Positions 42,527 to 54,101 of a stretch of DNA of 64,000 nucleotides are shown here, piece after piece. A model generated the notes under the pieces. That model worked only from the letters and a program-made list of their open reading frames with translations, was not told where the DNA came from and did not search any database. The position numbers and the translations under genes are program-made. Position 1 is the first letter of the stretch; each line of letters starts with the position of its first letter. This stretch comes from Puniceicoccaceae bacterium (GTDB taxonomy: Bacteria > Verrucomicrobiota > Verrucomicrobiia > Opitutales > Coraliomargaritaceae): positions 1 through 64,000 of the forward strand of contig JAKVCM010000059.1 in the NCBI GenBank assembly GCA_022448605.1, given 5' to 3'.

Positions 42527-43306
42527 GTGAGTGACAAATTTTTAAGTATTATCGGTCTTAAGAAGCATTTCGGTAACAATCTTGTGCTTGATGGAATTGA
42601 TCTCGAGATTGAACGTGCTTCAATCACTACGATCATTGGAAAAAGTGGTATAGGTAAGTCGGTTTTGCTTAAATGTATTGCAAATTTAGTCCCAGCAGAT
42701 GAAGGGATGATACAACTAAATGGGCGTCCTATCATACAAAGTCGTAAATCAGTTCGGCAGCCAAGTGGCGTCTGTTTCAGTTATATGTTTCAAAATAATG
42801 CCCTTTTTGACTCAATGACTATTTTTGAGAATATTTCCATGCCGCTATTGGAGACGACATCGTTGAGTACAGATGAATTGCGCGATAAGGTAGAAGATAT
42901 GTTAGGTCGGCTTGAGCTAGGGGATGTTTCCGGTAGTTATCCTGGGGAGTTATCTGGTGGAATGCGCAAAAGAGTCGCATTGGGACGTGCCCTTATAACG
43001 AAGCCCCAAATTGTGCTTTTTGATGAGCCAACTACCGGCTTAGATCCAGAGCGTAAATTTAGCGTTTTTGAAATGATAGCCAATTATAGAAAGCAATTCG
43101 GCTTTACTGCTTTGCTGGTTAGTCATGATATTCCGGAAGTTTTTGAAATTAGTGATCGCGTGGCGTGGCTAGACCAAGGTATGCTGCGCTTTGTTGGTAA
43201 ACCCGAGGAACTAGAGCTAAGTGCAGATGTAGATTTATCTAGATTTCTAGATAGGGCCAATTATGGTCGAAATAAAACGGAATATGAAGGAATTAATAAA
43301 AAATGA
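42527..43306 (+). CDS. mlaF: Mla lipid-transport ATP-binding protein MlaF
   Basis: A 259-residue ABC ATPase. Walker A is GKSGIGKS (residues 38-45), the Q-loop is at FQNNALFDSM, the signature is LSGGMRKRVALGRAL, Walker B is IVLFDEPTTGLDP, and the H-loop is LVSHD. It powers lipid movement through MlaE. The frame starts with GTG (42527), 2 bp after mlaE, and its stop overlaps mlaD as ATGA. An ATG elsewhere in the region would truncate the N-terminal strand, so GTG is preferred. Confidence 0.95.
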   Translation: MSDKFLSIIGLKKHFGNNLVLDGIDLEIERASITTIIGKSGIGKSVLLKCIANLVPADEGMIQLNGRPIIQSRKSVRQPSGVCFSYMFQNNALFDSMTIFENISMPLLETTSLSTDELRDKVEDMLGRLELGDVSGSYPGELSGGMRKRVALGRALITKPQIVLFDEPTTGLDPERKFSVFEMIANYRKQFGFTALLVSHDIPEVFEISDRVAWLDQGMLRFVGKPEELELSADVDLSRFLDRANYGRNKTEYEGINKK

Positions 43307-43761
43307 ATAAGCGTAAAATTGAAATGGGGGTAGGCTGCTTCATTTTATTGGGGCTTTGTGCGGTTCTGTATTTGGCCATACAACTAGGTGGAGCCCGCCT
43401 TGTAGGCGGCAAAACCTATCAATTAAAAGCTCAATTCTCGAGTGCTGCTGGTGTTAATACAGGGAGCCGAGTTGAGATTGCAGGAGTGCGCGTTGGTACG
43501 GTCGTATCTGTAGAGTTGGACGCTATGTACTTTGCTTTGGTAGTGCTGGAGTTACCCGAGAAAATAGCAATCGACGAAGATGCTATCGCATCTGTGAAGA
43601 CCTCAGGGTTAATTGGTGATCGCTTTATCGAGCTTTCTCCAGGCGGATCGGATAATATGCTCAATGACGGTGATTATATTTATGACACAATTCCTGCCCT
43701 GAACATTGAAGACCTAATTAGTCGTTTTGCTTTAGGTGGACTTAAATCTGAAGGCGATTAA
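43303..43761 (+). CDS. mlaD: Mla lipid-transport MCE-domain protein MlaD
   Basis: A 152-residue MCE-family protein with one N-terminal membrane anchor (about residues 10-30) and a periplasmic MCE domain (about 38-130). The domain has FSSAAGVNTGSRVEIAGVRV and the pore loop region SGLIGDRFIELSPGG. MlaD forms a hexamer that links MlaE to the periplasmic carrier MlaC. It overlaps mlaF by 4 nt and precedes mlaC by 15 bp. Length matches short MlaD proteins of other Gram-negatives. Confidence 0.93.
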   Translation: MNKRKIEMGVGCFILLGLCAVLYLAIQLGGARLVGGKTYQLKAQFSSAAGVNTGSRVEIAGVRVGTVVSVELDAMYFALVVLELPEKIAIDEDAIASVKTSGLIGDRFIELSPGGSDNMLNDGDYIYDTIPALNIEDLISRFALGGLKSEGD

Positions 43762-43776
43762 CCGATTTAGTCTCTA

Positions 43777-44391
43777 ATGTATAGGGTAATTCTTAAAAAG
43801 TTCTGGATGGTTACTTTATGGGTGTTTTATCCGATCGCTGCGCTATCGGCCGCACCAAGCAATTCGCCAGATGTTAAGCTAGAATTTGTAGTTAAGTCGG
43901 CTATAGATGCGTTTTATTCAGCTGAAAACGACGCGCTGACAATCGAAGATAAGTACAAAAAAGTCGTGCAAGTTATTGAATCTAATTATGATATAACAAT
44001 TTTAATTCGTCGTGCAATCGGCCGAAATTGGTCTCGGATGAATTCTACCCAGCAGGGAGAGATAGTTGCTTTAATCAAGGAGCTTGTACTGCGCACTTAT
44101 GCCGATGGATTTACGGGTAAAGCTCGCCCTATTGTAAATTTTTTAGAGGCTGTAGAAGTCTCTGATAAACGCATAGAAATACCTTCTGTTATCAACCTGG
44201 ATAATCAAAAATTCTATGTCTTATATCGCTTGGGGTTGACGCGAAAAGGGTGGCAAATATATGATATAGTTGTTGAAGGTATAAGTATTGTGTCTAATTA
44301 TCGCCAGCAATTCGAAGATCACTTTAGGCGTGGAACCTCAGAAGAGTTAATAAAAAAGTTAGAAAAGATGGTTAAAGAAGGAGCATTGTAA
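43777..44391 (+). CDS. mlaC: Periplasmic phospholipid carrier MlaC
   Basis: A 204-residue protein with a signal peptide (about residues 1-26, ending ALSAAPS) and an MlaC/Ttg2D-type fold: KYKKVVQVIESNYDITILIR, ARPIVNFLEAVEV and WQIYDIVVEGISIVSNYRQQF. It carries phospholipids between the MlaA outer-membrane complex and MlaD. It sits 15 bp after mlaD and 11 bp before mlaA in the same operon. Confidence 0.93.
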   Translation: MYRVILKKFWMVTLWVFYPIAALSAAPSNSPDVKLEFVVKSAIDAFYSAENDALTIEDKYKKVVQVIESNYDITILIRRAIGRNWSRMNSTQQGEIVALIKELVLRTYADGFTGKARPIVNFLEAVEVSDKRIEIPSVINLDNQKFYVLYRLGLTRKGWQIYDIVVEGISIVSNYRQQFEDHFRRGTSEELIKKLEKMVKEGAL

Positions 44392-44402
44392 TTATTCATC
44401 AA

Positions 44403-45140
44403 ATGTATAAAAACCATTTATTATTTTGTATCATACATAGTTGCATCTTCAGTTTAGCTTGGGCGGATGATTTTCTAAGTTATGAAGATTTATATGGGGA
44501 AGATATTGAATCTGAAAGTTCAATTGTATACGATCCATTTGAAGTATACAACCGTGTAGTTTTTGATTTTAATGATCTTATTTTTAATACAGTTATTCAT
44601 CCTATTGCGACCGGATATACTTCTATTACTCCCGACATAGTTCAAAATGGCGCCAAAAACTTTTTTAAAAACTTAAGATATCCAGTACGTTTAGTTGGAA
44701 ATTTATTACAGGGCAAATTTTATGGTGCCTGGGTAGAGACGGGACGTTTTACGGTCAACTCTACATTGGGTTTATGCGGTGTGATGACGCCTTCAGATAA
44801 AATAGAAAATTTATCTCGAGTACCGAGCGAAGATTTCGGTCAAGCACTTGGTGCTTATGGAATGGCTGAAGGGCCCTATTTAGTTTTACCAATTTTTGGT
44901 CCAACTAATTTCCGAGATTTATTAGGGTTGATCGGCGACCGGGCTTCAAATCCATTTATAAAGCCATGGAATGTTATTGATAGACGGGACAGGAGGTTAA
45001 CGTATGGTGTAGGTAGGGTAGTTGTGAATAGCCCTGAAATAAGTGACCGCTATCTTCAGATGAAGAGTTCGGCGTTAGACCCATATGGGGCACTTAAAAG
45101 TGCGTATACTCAATACCGTAATGCGGCCATAAAAGAGTAG
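44403..45140 (+). CDS. mlaA: Outer-membrane lipid-asymmetry protein MlaA (VacJ)
   Basis: A 245-residue MlaA/VacJ protein with signal peptide (about 1-21, ending SLAWA). The signature DPFEVYNRVVFDFNDLIFN, then PSEDFGQALGAYGMAEGPY and VLPIFGPTNFRD, define the family. Unlike E. coli VacJ I see no lipobox Cys at the signal cleavage site, so it may not be a lipoprotein. MlaA removes misplaced phospholipids from the outer leaflet of the outer membrane. In E. coli it is encoded apart from the other mla genes; here it closes the operon. The end is 12 bp from the convergent sufE. Confidence 0.94.
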   Translation: MYKNHLLFCIIHSCIFSLAWADDFLSYEDLYGEDIESESSIVYDPFEVYNRVVFDFNDLIFNTVIHPIATGYTSITPDIVQNGAKNFFKNLRYPVRLVGNLLQGKFYGAWVETGRFTVNSTLGLCGVMTPSDKIENLSRVPSEDFGQALGAYGMAEGPYLVLPIFGPTNFRDLLGLIGDRASNPFIKPWNVIDRRDRRLTYGVGRVVVNSPEISDRYLQMKSSALDPYGALKSAYTQYRNAAIKE

Positions 45141-45152
45141 TAGATTTAAATA

Positions 45153-45581
45153 TTACTCGGACGTATCGTCGAGGCAAGAACGAGCGAAATGCTGAATGGA
45201 ATCAACAATACGACTTAGCCCGTTCCTTCGGTTAGGTGTGAGATGTTGTGTAATACCAACCTGCCCTAAGAAACTTGCATCATTCAGAACTATTGATTGT
45301 GGATCAGTGTCACTGTAAAAATTACACAATAAGCTCGCGATACCTTTGACAATAGCAGAATCAGATTCGGATCTAAAGTAGCAGAGCCCTTTTTTATATT
45401 CAGGCACTACCCAAAGTTGCGACAAACACCCTTCTATTTTAAAGCTGTCTATTTGCAGTTCTGCACTTAGTCCTTTAGAATTTTTGCCAAGTTCAACAAT
45501 ATGACCGAGTCGCTCATATGCATCTGGTATTAGTGTAATCTCTTCAACTATGGCAGCCTGCTTTTCTTTTAAGTTCATCAT
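45153..45581 (-). CDS. sufE: SufE-family sulfur acceptor, copy 2
   Basis: A 142-residue SufE protein with acceptor Cys at KIEGCLSQLWV, about position 52, and the signature TQHLTPNRRNGLSRI. By hand alignment about 108 of 137 residues match the copy at 17252-17671, while the DNA is more AT-rich. It is convergent with mlaA and on the same strand as eno. Both copies look functional. Two SufE proteins this close in one genome would be redundant, so this is either a recent duplication followed by transfer-like drift, or one of two orthologues brought together. Confidence 0.93.
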   Translation of the reverse strand: MMNLKEKQAAIVEEITLIPDAYERLGHIVELGKNSKGLSAELQIDSFKIEGCLSQLWVVPEYKKGLCYFRSESDSAIVKGIASLLCNFYSDTDPQSIVLNDASFLGQVGITQHLTPNRRNGLSRIVDSIQHFARSCLDDTSE

Positions 45582-45640
45582 CTATTAAGAAAAACTGGAG
45601 AGGTATGAGGCTATGTCAAATCCGAGGATTCTAAATAAAT

Positions 45641-45672
45641 AAAAGCTCGGTGTACATGCACCAAGCTTAGGA
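45641..45672 (-). terminator. Terminator of eno
   Basis: On the minus strand AAGCTTGGTG/CACCGAGCTT (one G-T pair) has a loop of about 6 nt followed by TTTATTTATT, about 25-50 nt after the eno stop. Confidence 0.8.
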
Positions 45673-45694
45673 GTAAAAATTCTGTTATTTGTAA

Positions 45695-46990
<1,296 letters not shown>

Positions 46991-47157
46991 CTATCTATTT
47001 AAGTAAGTTTGATATTTTAAAATTTTATTGTTTATTGTGAATTCAACTAATGTAGGTCACTTGTGCCAACTATGTAAAAACTACAATTGTAATATAATGA
47101 AGTTTTTATATAATTTGCATATATTTATTATGGGTATCTAGCATTTATGTATAGTTA

Positions 47158-47856
47158 CTATAATTGTATTTGTTGTGCTTGTTGCTTGTAGTACTCTAGT
47201 CGCTGAGCCCATTGCGATCTTACTTCCAATTGATTGAGCTGCGTAACTAGGCTGTCAAAAGCTTCCACCTTTCCTTCACTTAAAGCATCAATAGCTAAGT
47301 GATAAACTGCTTCTGCTTTTATACTATCACTGTATATTGCGCTTGATGCTATGCTATTTAATTGATCTAAACCTTCTTCTTTAGCAGATTGGTAAGTAGT
47401 GAATGCTAAGCCAAGAATAGCTCGCCCAGCTAGAATATTCTCCCCTAGTGATTTTGCTGCCAGCGTATAAAATTCGGACGCACGCTTGTATTCCTTGTCT
47501 TCAAATGCTGCATCTGCGACAGATAGTGCGGCAAACCCTCCAATAGCTAGATCTGGATTTATAGTAGCAAAAGAATCAAGCTTTTCGGTATTTAATGAGC
47601 CAGAGTAATCGGCCTGCAACCTCTCTTCTGAGTAACCACGATAAATGCGAAATCCATTTAAGAGAGAAATTGTAACGATCAAAAAAAGAATACTACTAAT
47701 AACCGAAGACTTATTCTCCATCCAGTAGACTGCAACACGATCTTCAAAAGAAAATTCAGTTGATTCCTCTGCATCGACTAGATTGCGCTCATCAATCACG
47801 GGTGCTTCGTCCTCAGTTGAGCGGTGTTTGTTTTTTTTGTGTCTTGGGCGTTTCAT
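47158..47856 (-). CDS. Single-pass membrane protein with TPR-like repeats (YfgM-like, tentative)
   Basis: A 232-residue protein with a basic N-terminus (MKRPRHKKNKHRSTED), one membrane helix (about residues 55-75, SSVISSILFLIVTISLLNG), and a periplasmic helical part with TPR-like pairs such as FAALSVADAAFEDKEYKRAS and FYTLAAKSLGENILAGRAIL. This layout is that of YfgM/BamB-operon TPR proteins that attend the SecYEG translocon. The match is by architecture, not by a diagnostic motif. It lies 50 bp upstream of purU's end on the same strand. Confidence 0.5.
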   Translation of the reverse strand: MKRPRHKKNKHRSTEDEAPVIDERNLVDAEESTEFSFEDRVAVYWMENKSSVISSILFLIVTISLLNGFRIYRGYSEERLQADYSGSLNTEKLDSFATINPDLAIGGFAALSVADAAFEDKEYKRASEFYTLAAKSLGENILAGRAILGLAFTTYQSAKEEGLDQLNSIASSAIYSDSIKAEAVYHLAIDALSEGKVEAFDSLVTQLNQLEVRSQWAQRLEYYKQQAQQIQL

Positions 47857-47906
47857 GGTTTGTGTAAATTAAAAAATTAGCCTAATAAAAAGACTTATAA
47901 TTCTTG

Positions 47907-48758
47907 TTAATCAAATACGACTGTTTTGTTGTTATAAATAAGTATACGATTGTCTAGGTGTAAGCGAATTGCTTGTGCAAAGACTGACTTCTCTAAATCA
48001 CGCCCTTTGCGAACTAAATCATGTACCGAATTTCGATGGCTTATGCGTGTAACATCTTGATGAATGATGGGACCTTCGTCTAAATCTGCTGTAGCGTAGT
48101 GGGCTGTCGCTCCGATTAGTTTTACGCCTCTACTATGCGCCTGATGGTAAGGCTTCCCTCCCGCAAATGCAGGCAAGAAAGAATGATGAATATTAATTAT
48201 TGGGATAGCTAAGCGAGCTAAAAAGTCATCAGATAAAATTTGCATATAGCGCGCCATAGCTACTAATTCGCATTCATAGCTTTTAATTACTTTTAATTGT
48301 GCCTCTTCGCATTCGGCTCGATTATTATCATCAATCGGCTGGTAGATGAAGGGTAAGCCATAAGCTTCGGCTTCTTTTTCTAAAGATTTATGGTTTGAAA
48401 TTACACAAGCTATTTGGCCTGCCATCTCGCCTGCACGAAAACGTAGAATAGTGTCATGGAAGCAATGGTCGATTTTAGATACTAAAAGAGCAATTTTAGG
48501 TAAATCTGTAGATAGTGCTACTTGTACTTTCATTCCTAGCTCTTGACTCGCAAATTCTTTGAAAGCTACTGACTCTTCTTTTGTATCACCAGATGGACAC
48601 CACTCTACTCGCTGAAAGAATATATTTGTCTCCGTATCTTTATGCTGGTCGGCATGATAAATGTTACTTCCGCGCGAAAAAATCCAACTCGACACCATAG
48701 AAACTAGACCTGTTTGGTCAGGCCCAAATAATAGAGCTATTATAGTTGTTTGCTTCAT
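47907..48758 (-). CDS. purU: Formyltetrahydrofolate deformylase
   Basis: A 283-residue PurU (EC 3.5.1.10), which hydrolyses 10-formyl-tetrahydrofolate to formate and tetrahydrofolate and so feeds formate to purine synthesis. The N-terminal ACT-like domain starts ALLFGPDQTGLVSMVSSW. The catalytic domain has INIHHSFLPAFAGGKPYHQA and, later, TADLDEGPIIHQDV with the catalytic Asp. Length is normal. It is adjacent to carB, so one-carbon and carbamoyl-phosphate metabolism are clustered here. Confidence 0.94.
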   Translation of the reverse strand: MKQTTIIALLFGPDQTGLVSMVSSWIFSRGSNIYHADQHKDTETNIFFQRVEWCPSGDTKEESVAFKEFASQELGMKVQVALSTDLPKIALLVSKIDHCFHDTILRFRAGEMAGQIACVISNHKSLEKEAEAYGLPFIYQPIDDNNRAECEEAQLKVIKSYECELVAMARYMQILSDDFLARLAIPIINIHHSFLPAFAGGKPYHQAHSRGVKLIGATAHYATADLDEGPIIHQDVTRISHRNSVHDLVRKGRDLEKSVFAQAIRLHLDNRILIYNNKTVVFD

Positions 48759-48839
48759 TTTTTCGGTAGTATCTGTTTTGACAGGTTAGAATGTACCAAG
48801 ATAAATTGAAATAAATAATTTCAGTATACTTAGAGGTAT

Positions 48840-51800
48840 CTAGATCGGGTTAGCCTCTAGGCTGTAACTTTGAATAGAGCGCACTTCATAGCCTTTTTCT
48901 CTTATTCCTTTTATCCCATCAACAGCAGCAGCAGCAGCAGATAGTGTAGTCATTATGCAAATATTATGTTTGAGGGCTTCGCTTCGAATTAAATTTTCAT
49001 TCTGACGCGGCACTGTCCCTTGCGGAGTATTTATAATCATAGATACGGTATCATTCTTGATTAAGTCGATTACGTTTGGTCTTCCTTCGCTAAGACGGCA
49101 GACTTTTTTCACGGTAATCGCATTCTTTTTTAATAAAGCTCCAGTGCCCGCAGTCGCTATAATGCCAAAGCCAAGAGCACTCAGTTCCTTAGCGATCTTT
49201 ACCGCACATGGTTTGTCACTGTCTTTAACACTAATAAAAACATCTCCGCGGTCTGGTAGACTTGGCTTCGCTGCCATCTGTGACTTTGCGTAAGCAACAC
49301 CTAGATCCTTATCGATGCCCATAACTTCTCCTGTAGAGCGCATTTCTGGGCTGAGCATTATCCTTGCTCCGGGGAAACGTGCAAATGGGAAAACTGATTC
49401 TTTGACCGCCCAATATGGCGGAATGATTTCTTTTGTGAATTTGAGGGCTTTGAGTTTCTCACCCGCCATTACTCGAGCGGCAAGTTTAGCTAGTGGAACC
49501 CCTATCGCTTTGGAGACAAATGGTACAGTTCGCGAGGCACGTGGGTTTACTTCAATAATAAAAAGTTCGTCATCTTTTATAGCATACTGTACATTCATTA
49601 ACCCAACTACTTCTAATTCACGGGCGAGCGCATGGGTCGCCTTGCGTACTTTTTCTAAAATATTTTTTGAAAGTGTATGTGGCGGCATTACCATTGCTGC
49701 ATCGCCGGAGTGTACTCCAGCAAATTCAACGTGTTGGAGAATTCCACCTATTACCGATGTTTCTCCATCGCATATACAATCGACATCTAGCTCGAATGCA
49801 TCTTCAAGGAATTTATCAAGTAGTACAGGCTTACCGGGCGCAGCATCAAATACTTCGCGGATGATACCTTTCATTTCCTGCATGTCGTAAACAATAAACA
49901 TACCTCGTCCCCCCAAAACAAATGAAGGTCGAAGCAATATGGGGAATCCTATTTCACCAGCTAATTCGTAAGCCTGCTCTTGCGAATTTGCTATACGGTT
50001 TTCTGGTTGCTTTAAATCAGTTCGCTCCAGAATGCTTCGAAACAAATTACGGTCTTCTGCAGCATCGATCATCGAAGGAGAAGTACCAATAATATTTACA
50101 CCATGCGCTTCGAGATCGCTTGCTAAATTAAGGGGTGTTTGTCCTCCGAATTGTACAATTACACCATCACAGTCTTCTTGGTAATAGATTTCCAGCACAT
50201 CTTCGAGGGTGAGTGGCTCAAAAAATAGTTTGTCGGAAGTATCATAGTCAGTAGATACTGTCTCTGGGTTAGAGTTAACCATAATAGTTTCATAACCGGC
50301 TTCCCTCAATGCAAATGAAGCATGCACGCAGCAGTAATCAAATTCGATACCTTGGCCTATACGATTGGGACCACCGCCAAGAATCATTATCTTCTTTTTA
50401 TCCGTCCTAGTTATTTCGTTTTCTGAACCATAGGATGAATAAAAATAAGGAGTGAATGCTTCAAACTCTGCAGCGCAAGTGTCGACCAAGCGATAGTTTG
50501 TAAGTATGCCAAGTTTTTCGCGTTTTTTACGAACTGTTTGTCGAGTAGAGCCAATTAACTCTCCAATCAGAATATCACTAAATCCAGATTCTTTAGCTTT
50601 ATTCATAAGTCCTGAATCAATTTTACTTAAGCTACTCTTTTTTAGCTCGAGTTCTGTGTCGACGATTTCTCTTAGCTGCTGCAGGAACCATGGATCAATT
50701 GCGCAGACCTGATAGATCTCTTCCGTGCTGATATTATTCAATAATGCATGCCGTAACCAGAAGACGCGCTCAGCAGTTGGTATAGAGATACCTTCACGAA
50801 TTTTTTGTAAGTCCGTGATCTTTTCTGCAAGTCCAATTTTAGTTGGACCCATAAAGCCCATCGCTCCGATTTCAAGCGATCTTAATGCTTTTTGAAATGA
50901 TTCTTTAAAGGTACGACCAATCGCCATCGCTTCACCTACAGACTTCATTGCAGAGGTCAGCGTGTTGTCCGCACCTGGGAATTTTTCAAATGTGAATCGA
51001 GGGATTTTAGTGACTACATAGTCGATTGTAGGCTCAAAGCTTGCCGGAGTTTCACGTGTAATATCATTTTGTAGTTCATCTAAACTATAGCCAACAGCTA
51101 GCTTTGCGGCAATCTTGGCAATAGGGAAACCAGTTGCTTTAGAAGCAAGGGCAGAACTACGAGAAACGCGTGGATTCATTTCAATTACTACCATACGACC
51201 ATTCGCAGGGTTTACTGAAAATTGTATGTTTGAACCACCAGTTTCAACACCGACTTCACGGATGCATGCGAAGGAGGCATCTCGCATAAGTTGGTACTCC
51301 TTATCGGTTAGAGTCATCGCAGGAGCGATTGTAATGGAGTCTCCTGTATGAACACCCATAGGGTCAAAGTTTTCGATAGAGCAAATTACAACACACTGAT
51401 CCTTGTGGTCGCGCATTACTTCCATCTCAAATTCTTTCCAACCAAGTAAGCACTCTTCTACTAGCACCTCTGTAGTGGGGGACATTTCGAGGCCGTTTTG
51501 TACCATTGCCTCATATTCTTCACGGTTGTATGCGATTCCACCACCAGCGCCACCAAGCGTAAAGCTTGGACGAATAATGATGGGAAACTCACCTATTAGT
51601 TCGTCTGCCGCCTTCAGTGCGTCTGCTAAATTATTAACTGTAGCCGAACGTGCTACATCTAAGCCAATTTTGAGCATCGCCTGCTTAAAAATCTCTCTTG
51701 CTTCACCTTTTACGATCGCATCAGGCTTAGCACCAATCATCTCAACACCATATTTCTTTAATAGTCCGCTTTCATGAAGCTCCATGGACAGATTCAGTCC

Positions 51801-52082
51801 TGTCTGACCGCCTAGGGTTGGCAGTAATGCATCTGGGTTTTCCTTTAAAATAATCTTTTCTAATGCATCCAGCGACAATGGTTCAATGTATGTGACATCA
51901 GCAAATTCAGGATCCGTCATTATTGTAGCTGGATTACTATTAACTAGTACCACTCTGTAGCCTTCCTCCCTTAGCGCTTTACATGCCTGAGTGCCAGAAT
52001 AATCAAATTCACAGGCTTGGCCGATGACAATTGGTCCAGATCCTATGATTAGAATAGTTTTTATATCGGTGCGTTTTGGCAT
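48840..52082 (-). CDS. carB: Carbamoyl-phosphate synthase large subunit
   Basis: A 1080-residue CarB (EC 6.3.5.5), which makes carbamoyl phosphate from bicarbonate, glutamine-derived ammonia and two ATP, for pyrimidines and arginine. It shows two homologous ATP-grasp halves (starting [19 protein letters not shown] and [18 protein letters not shown]), an oligomerisation region between them, and a C-terminal methylglyoxal-synthase-like allosteric domain. The length is full. The small subunit carA is not in the window. A 164-bp AT-rich gap precedes it. Confidence 0.97.
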   Translation of the reverse strand: MPKRTDIKTILIIGSGPIVIGQACEFDYSGTQACKALREEGYRVVLVNSNPATIMTDPEFADVTYIEPLSLDALEKIILKENPDALLPTLGGQTGLNLSMELHESGLLKKYGVEMIGAKPDAIVKGEAREIFKQAMLKIGLDVARSATVNNLADALKAADELIGEFPIIIRPSFTLGGAGGGIAYNREEYEAMVQNGLEMSPTTEVLVEECLLGWKEFEMEVMRDHKDQCVVICSIENFDPMGVHTGDSITIAPAMTLTDKEYQLMRDASFACIREVGVETGGSNIQFSVNPANGRMVVIEMNPRVSRSSALASKATGFPIAKIAAKLAVGYSLDELQNDITRETPASFEPTIDYVVTKIPRFTFEKFPGADNTLTSAMKSVGEAMAIGRTFKESFQKALRSLEIGAMGFMGPTKIGLAEKITDLQKIREGISIPTAERVFWLRHALLNNISTEEIYQVCAIDPWFLQQLREIVDTELELKKSSLSKIDSGLMNKAKESGFSDILIGELIGSTRQTVRKKREKLGILTNYRLVDTCAAEFEAFTPYFYSSYGSENEITRTDKKKIMILGGGPNRIGQGIEFDYCCVHASFALREAGYETIMVNSNPETVSTDYDTSDKLFFEPLTLEDVLEIYYQEDCDGVIVQFGGQTPLNLASDLEAHGVNIIGTSPSMIDAAEDRNLFRSILERTDLKQPENRIANSQEQAYELAGEIGFPILLRPSFVLGGRGMFIVYDMQEMKGIIREVFDAAPGKPVLLDKFLEDAFELDVDCICDGETSVIGGILQHVEFAGVHSGDAAMVMPPHTLSKNILEKVRKATHALARELEVVGLMNVQYAIKDDELFIIEVNPRASRTVPFVSKAIGVPLAKLAARVMAGEKLKALKFTKEIIPPYWAVKESVFPFARFPGARIMLSPEMRSTGEVMGIDKDLGVAYAKSQMAAKPSLPDRGDVFISVKDSDKPCAVKIAKELSALGFGIIATAGTGALLKKNAITVKKVCRLSEGRPNVIDLIKNDTVSMIINTPQGTVPRQNENLIRSEALKHNICIMTTLSAAAAAVDGIKGIREKGYEVRSIQSYSLEANPI

Positions 52083-52246
52083 AAAATATCAAAAGGGTGA
52101 AATTTTTAACAATTCATGCAAGCACGAACGATCGTTGCTACCCTTAATAAGTACTATTTAATCAATTCCATTTTTAGTTATTCTTTTATACTACTATCTT
52201 CATATATATGAAACTAAATTTGTGTGTACAAATTGATTTGGTATGC

Positions 52247-52705
52247 TCATTTCGTAGCGAATATAGCCTGAATTTCAACAGTGCTGTCTTTAGGAAGGCC
52301 GGTGACTGCAACTGCTGCTCGAGTATGTCTTCCCCGCTCACCAAATACTTCTATAAATAAATCAGAGGCTCCATTAATGATCGCAGGGCTTTCTGAAAAA
52401 CTTGGTATCGCATTAACAAAGCCACTGAGTTGGACTACTTGCTTAATTTGATCTAAGTCACCCAATGCTTGCTGCGCGGAAGCAAGTAGGTTCAGGGCGC
52501 AGACCCTGGCTGCTGCTTTGCCGTAGGCGATGTCGCGAGGTGCGCCAATTTTTCCACTGTGTGTGATGATTCCATCCACGCAGCAAATCGCGCCCGACAG
52601 GAAGAGTAGTTGACCTATTTTAACCGCAGGTTGGTAGTTACCCGCTGGTAAAGGAGCCTTGGGTAATTGGATGCCAAGCTTTGAAAGACGTTCTTCGATC
52701 TCCAT
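52247..52705 (-). CDS. RidA/YjgF-family protein
   Basis: A 152-residue member of the YjgF/Rid superfamily, in the subgroup of about 150 residues (YjgH or TIGR-type longer members) rather than strict RidA. GNYQPAVKIGQLLFLSGA and the C-terminal HTRAAVAVTGLPKDSTVEIQ are typical; the catalytic Arg of RidA appears in HTRAAVAV. RidA proteins hydrolyse reactive enamine/imine intermediates. It is 69 bp downstream of the gltP-type gene on the same strand. Confidence 0.85.
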   Translation of the reverse strand: MEIEERLSKLGIQLPKAPLPAGNYQPAVKIGQLLFLSGAICCVDGIITHSGKIGAPRDIAYGKAAARVCALNLLASAQQALGDLDQIKQVVQLSGFVNAIPSFSESPAIINGASDLFIEVFGERGRHTRAAVAVTGLPKDSTVEIQAIFATK

Positions 52706-52773
52706 GATGAATCTGCCAGTAATGCAATAGTATTTATCTAAATGTAAATTGTTTTTGTGGGCGATCAGTAGTA

Positions 52774-54081
52774 TTAAGATTTATTAGAGTAAGGAATTTC
52801 TCCTTCACTGCGAGCGATAACAACTGCGCCAACTGTATCGCTAAATACATTCACGGATGTGCGACACATATCAAGCATTCGGTCAGTGATCCATACGACA
52901 CCGATAGCCTCAACCGGAAGACCTACTGCTGGCAAAATGACTGAAATCGCTACCAGACTCGCTGCAGGAATTCCCGCGACACCGATGCTTGTTGTTAAGG
53001 CCAGAAAAACGACTAATAACTGTTGGCTAAAATCCAGCGCTAGAGTCCCAGTTGATGCGTATAATTGAGCAATAAACATAACGACAATACACTCATACAA
53101 AGCAGTACCATCCATATTTACGGTAGCCCCAAGCGGAAGCGTAAAGGAACTCGTTTTCTTTGATATGCCTGCTCGCCCTTCCACTGTTTCCATCGTTAAA
53201 GGTAAGGTGGCAGAAGAACTAGCCGTAGAAAAAGCGGTTAATAACACCGGCGCCATTGCTTTATAATGACTTAAAGGATTAAGCTTTCCGAAGGATTTTA
53301 ATACGATGGCTAAGGTGATACAAAAATGAAAAGCCAGGGCGAAAAGAACGGTGATAAAAAAGCTGAACAAGGTGCCAATCAACTGATCAAAGGGTGCGTG
53401 CAAAAGAATCGGTGTGACTAGTCCAAATACTCCGATTGGAGCAAATCGAATAATAAAATCAGTGAGGTGAAGCATTACCTCTTGCGCGCCGTCCCAAAAG
53501 CTCTGTTGAGCAATGCGTAGTTCTTTGCGAAGTTTACTTATAAATGCTCCAAATAATATCGAGAAAGTAATCACCCCAAGTAATTGCCCATTATTCGCGG
53601 CAGCGTTCACAATATTTGGTGGAAACATACGTAAAAAAACAGCGTATAGATCATCTGTTCCACGGCCCTCAACTTTTTCCATGAGTCCCTGATGGAGCGC
53701 AGTTTCACTGGCTTCGCCTAAAATGGCAGCTGCAACTGCAGGGTCTACATTTCCTGGGCCTATAAGATTGACTGCAAGTAAGCCAACCACGACTGCGAAT
53801 GCGCCGCTAAAAGTATAATAAAGAAAAGTCTTCGCGCTCATGCGCCCAACGCCCTTTTCGGCACCTAGATGCATAACTCCAGCAACGATCGATGCTACGA
53901 TTAGAGGCACAATGACCATTTTTAATGCATTCATGAACAGCTTCCCAATAAACTGGCAAAAGCCTTCGACGTAAGCGCTCGATTGTACGCTACAAATTGG
54001 CAGAATAAACCGGGCGACTAAAACTGCTAGTGCTAGCGAGAACAAAATCTGCCAGTGGAGTTTCCATTTAATAGGATTCAT
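52774..54081 (-). CDS. Dicarboxylate/amino acid:cation symporter (DAACS family)
   Basis: A 435-residue symporter of the GltP/GltT/DctA family that imports glutamate, aspartate or C4-dicarboxylates with sodium or protons. It has eight helices, with the hairpin motif TAFSTASSSATLPLTMETVE and the substrate/ion-binding NMDGTALYE. The last part is VWITDRMLDMCRTSVNVFSD, with the Asp and Arg-like residues that contact substrate. Specificity cannot be set from sequence. It is followed by ridA. Confidence 0.93.
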   Translation of the reverse strand: MNPIKWKLHWQILFSLALAVLVARFILPICSVQSSAYVEGFCQFIGKLFMNALKMVIVPLIVASIVAGVMHLGAEKGVGRMSAKTFLYYTFSGAFAVVVGLLAVNLIGPGNVDPAVAAAILGEASETALHQGLMEKVEGRGTDDLYAVFLRMFPPNIVNAAANNGQLLGVITFSILFGAFISKLRKELRIAQQSFWDGAQEVMLHLTDFIIRFAPIGVFGLVTPILLHAPFDQLIGTLFSFFITVLFALAFHFCITLAIVLKSFGKLNPLSHYKAMAPVLLTAFSTASSSATLPLTMETVEGRAGISKKTSSFTLPLGATVNMDGTALYECIVVMFIAQLYASTGTLALDFSQQLLVVFLALTTSIGVAGIPAASLVAISVILPAVGLPVEAIGVVWITDRMLDMCRTSVNVFSDTVGAVVIARSEGEIPYSNKS

Positions 54082-54101
54082 AAATTATTCGGTATATTGA
54101 T

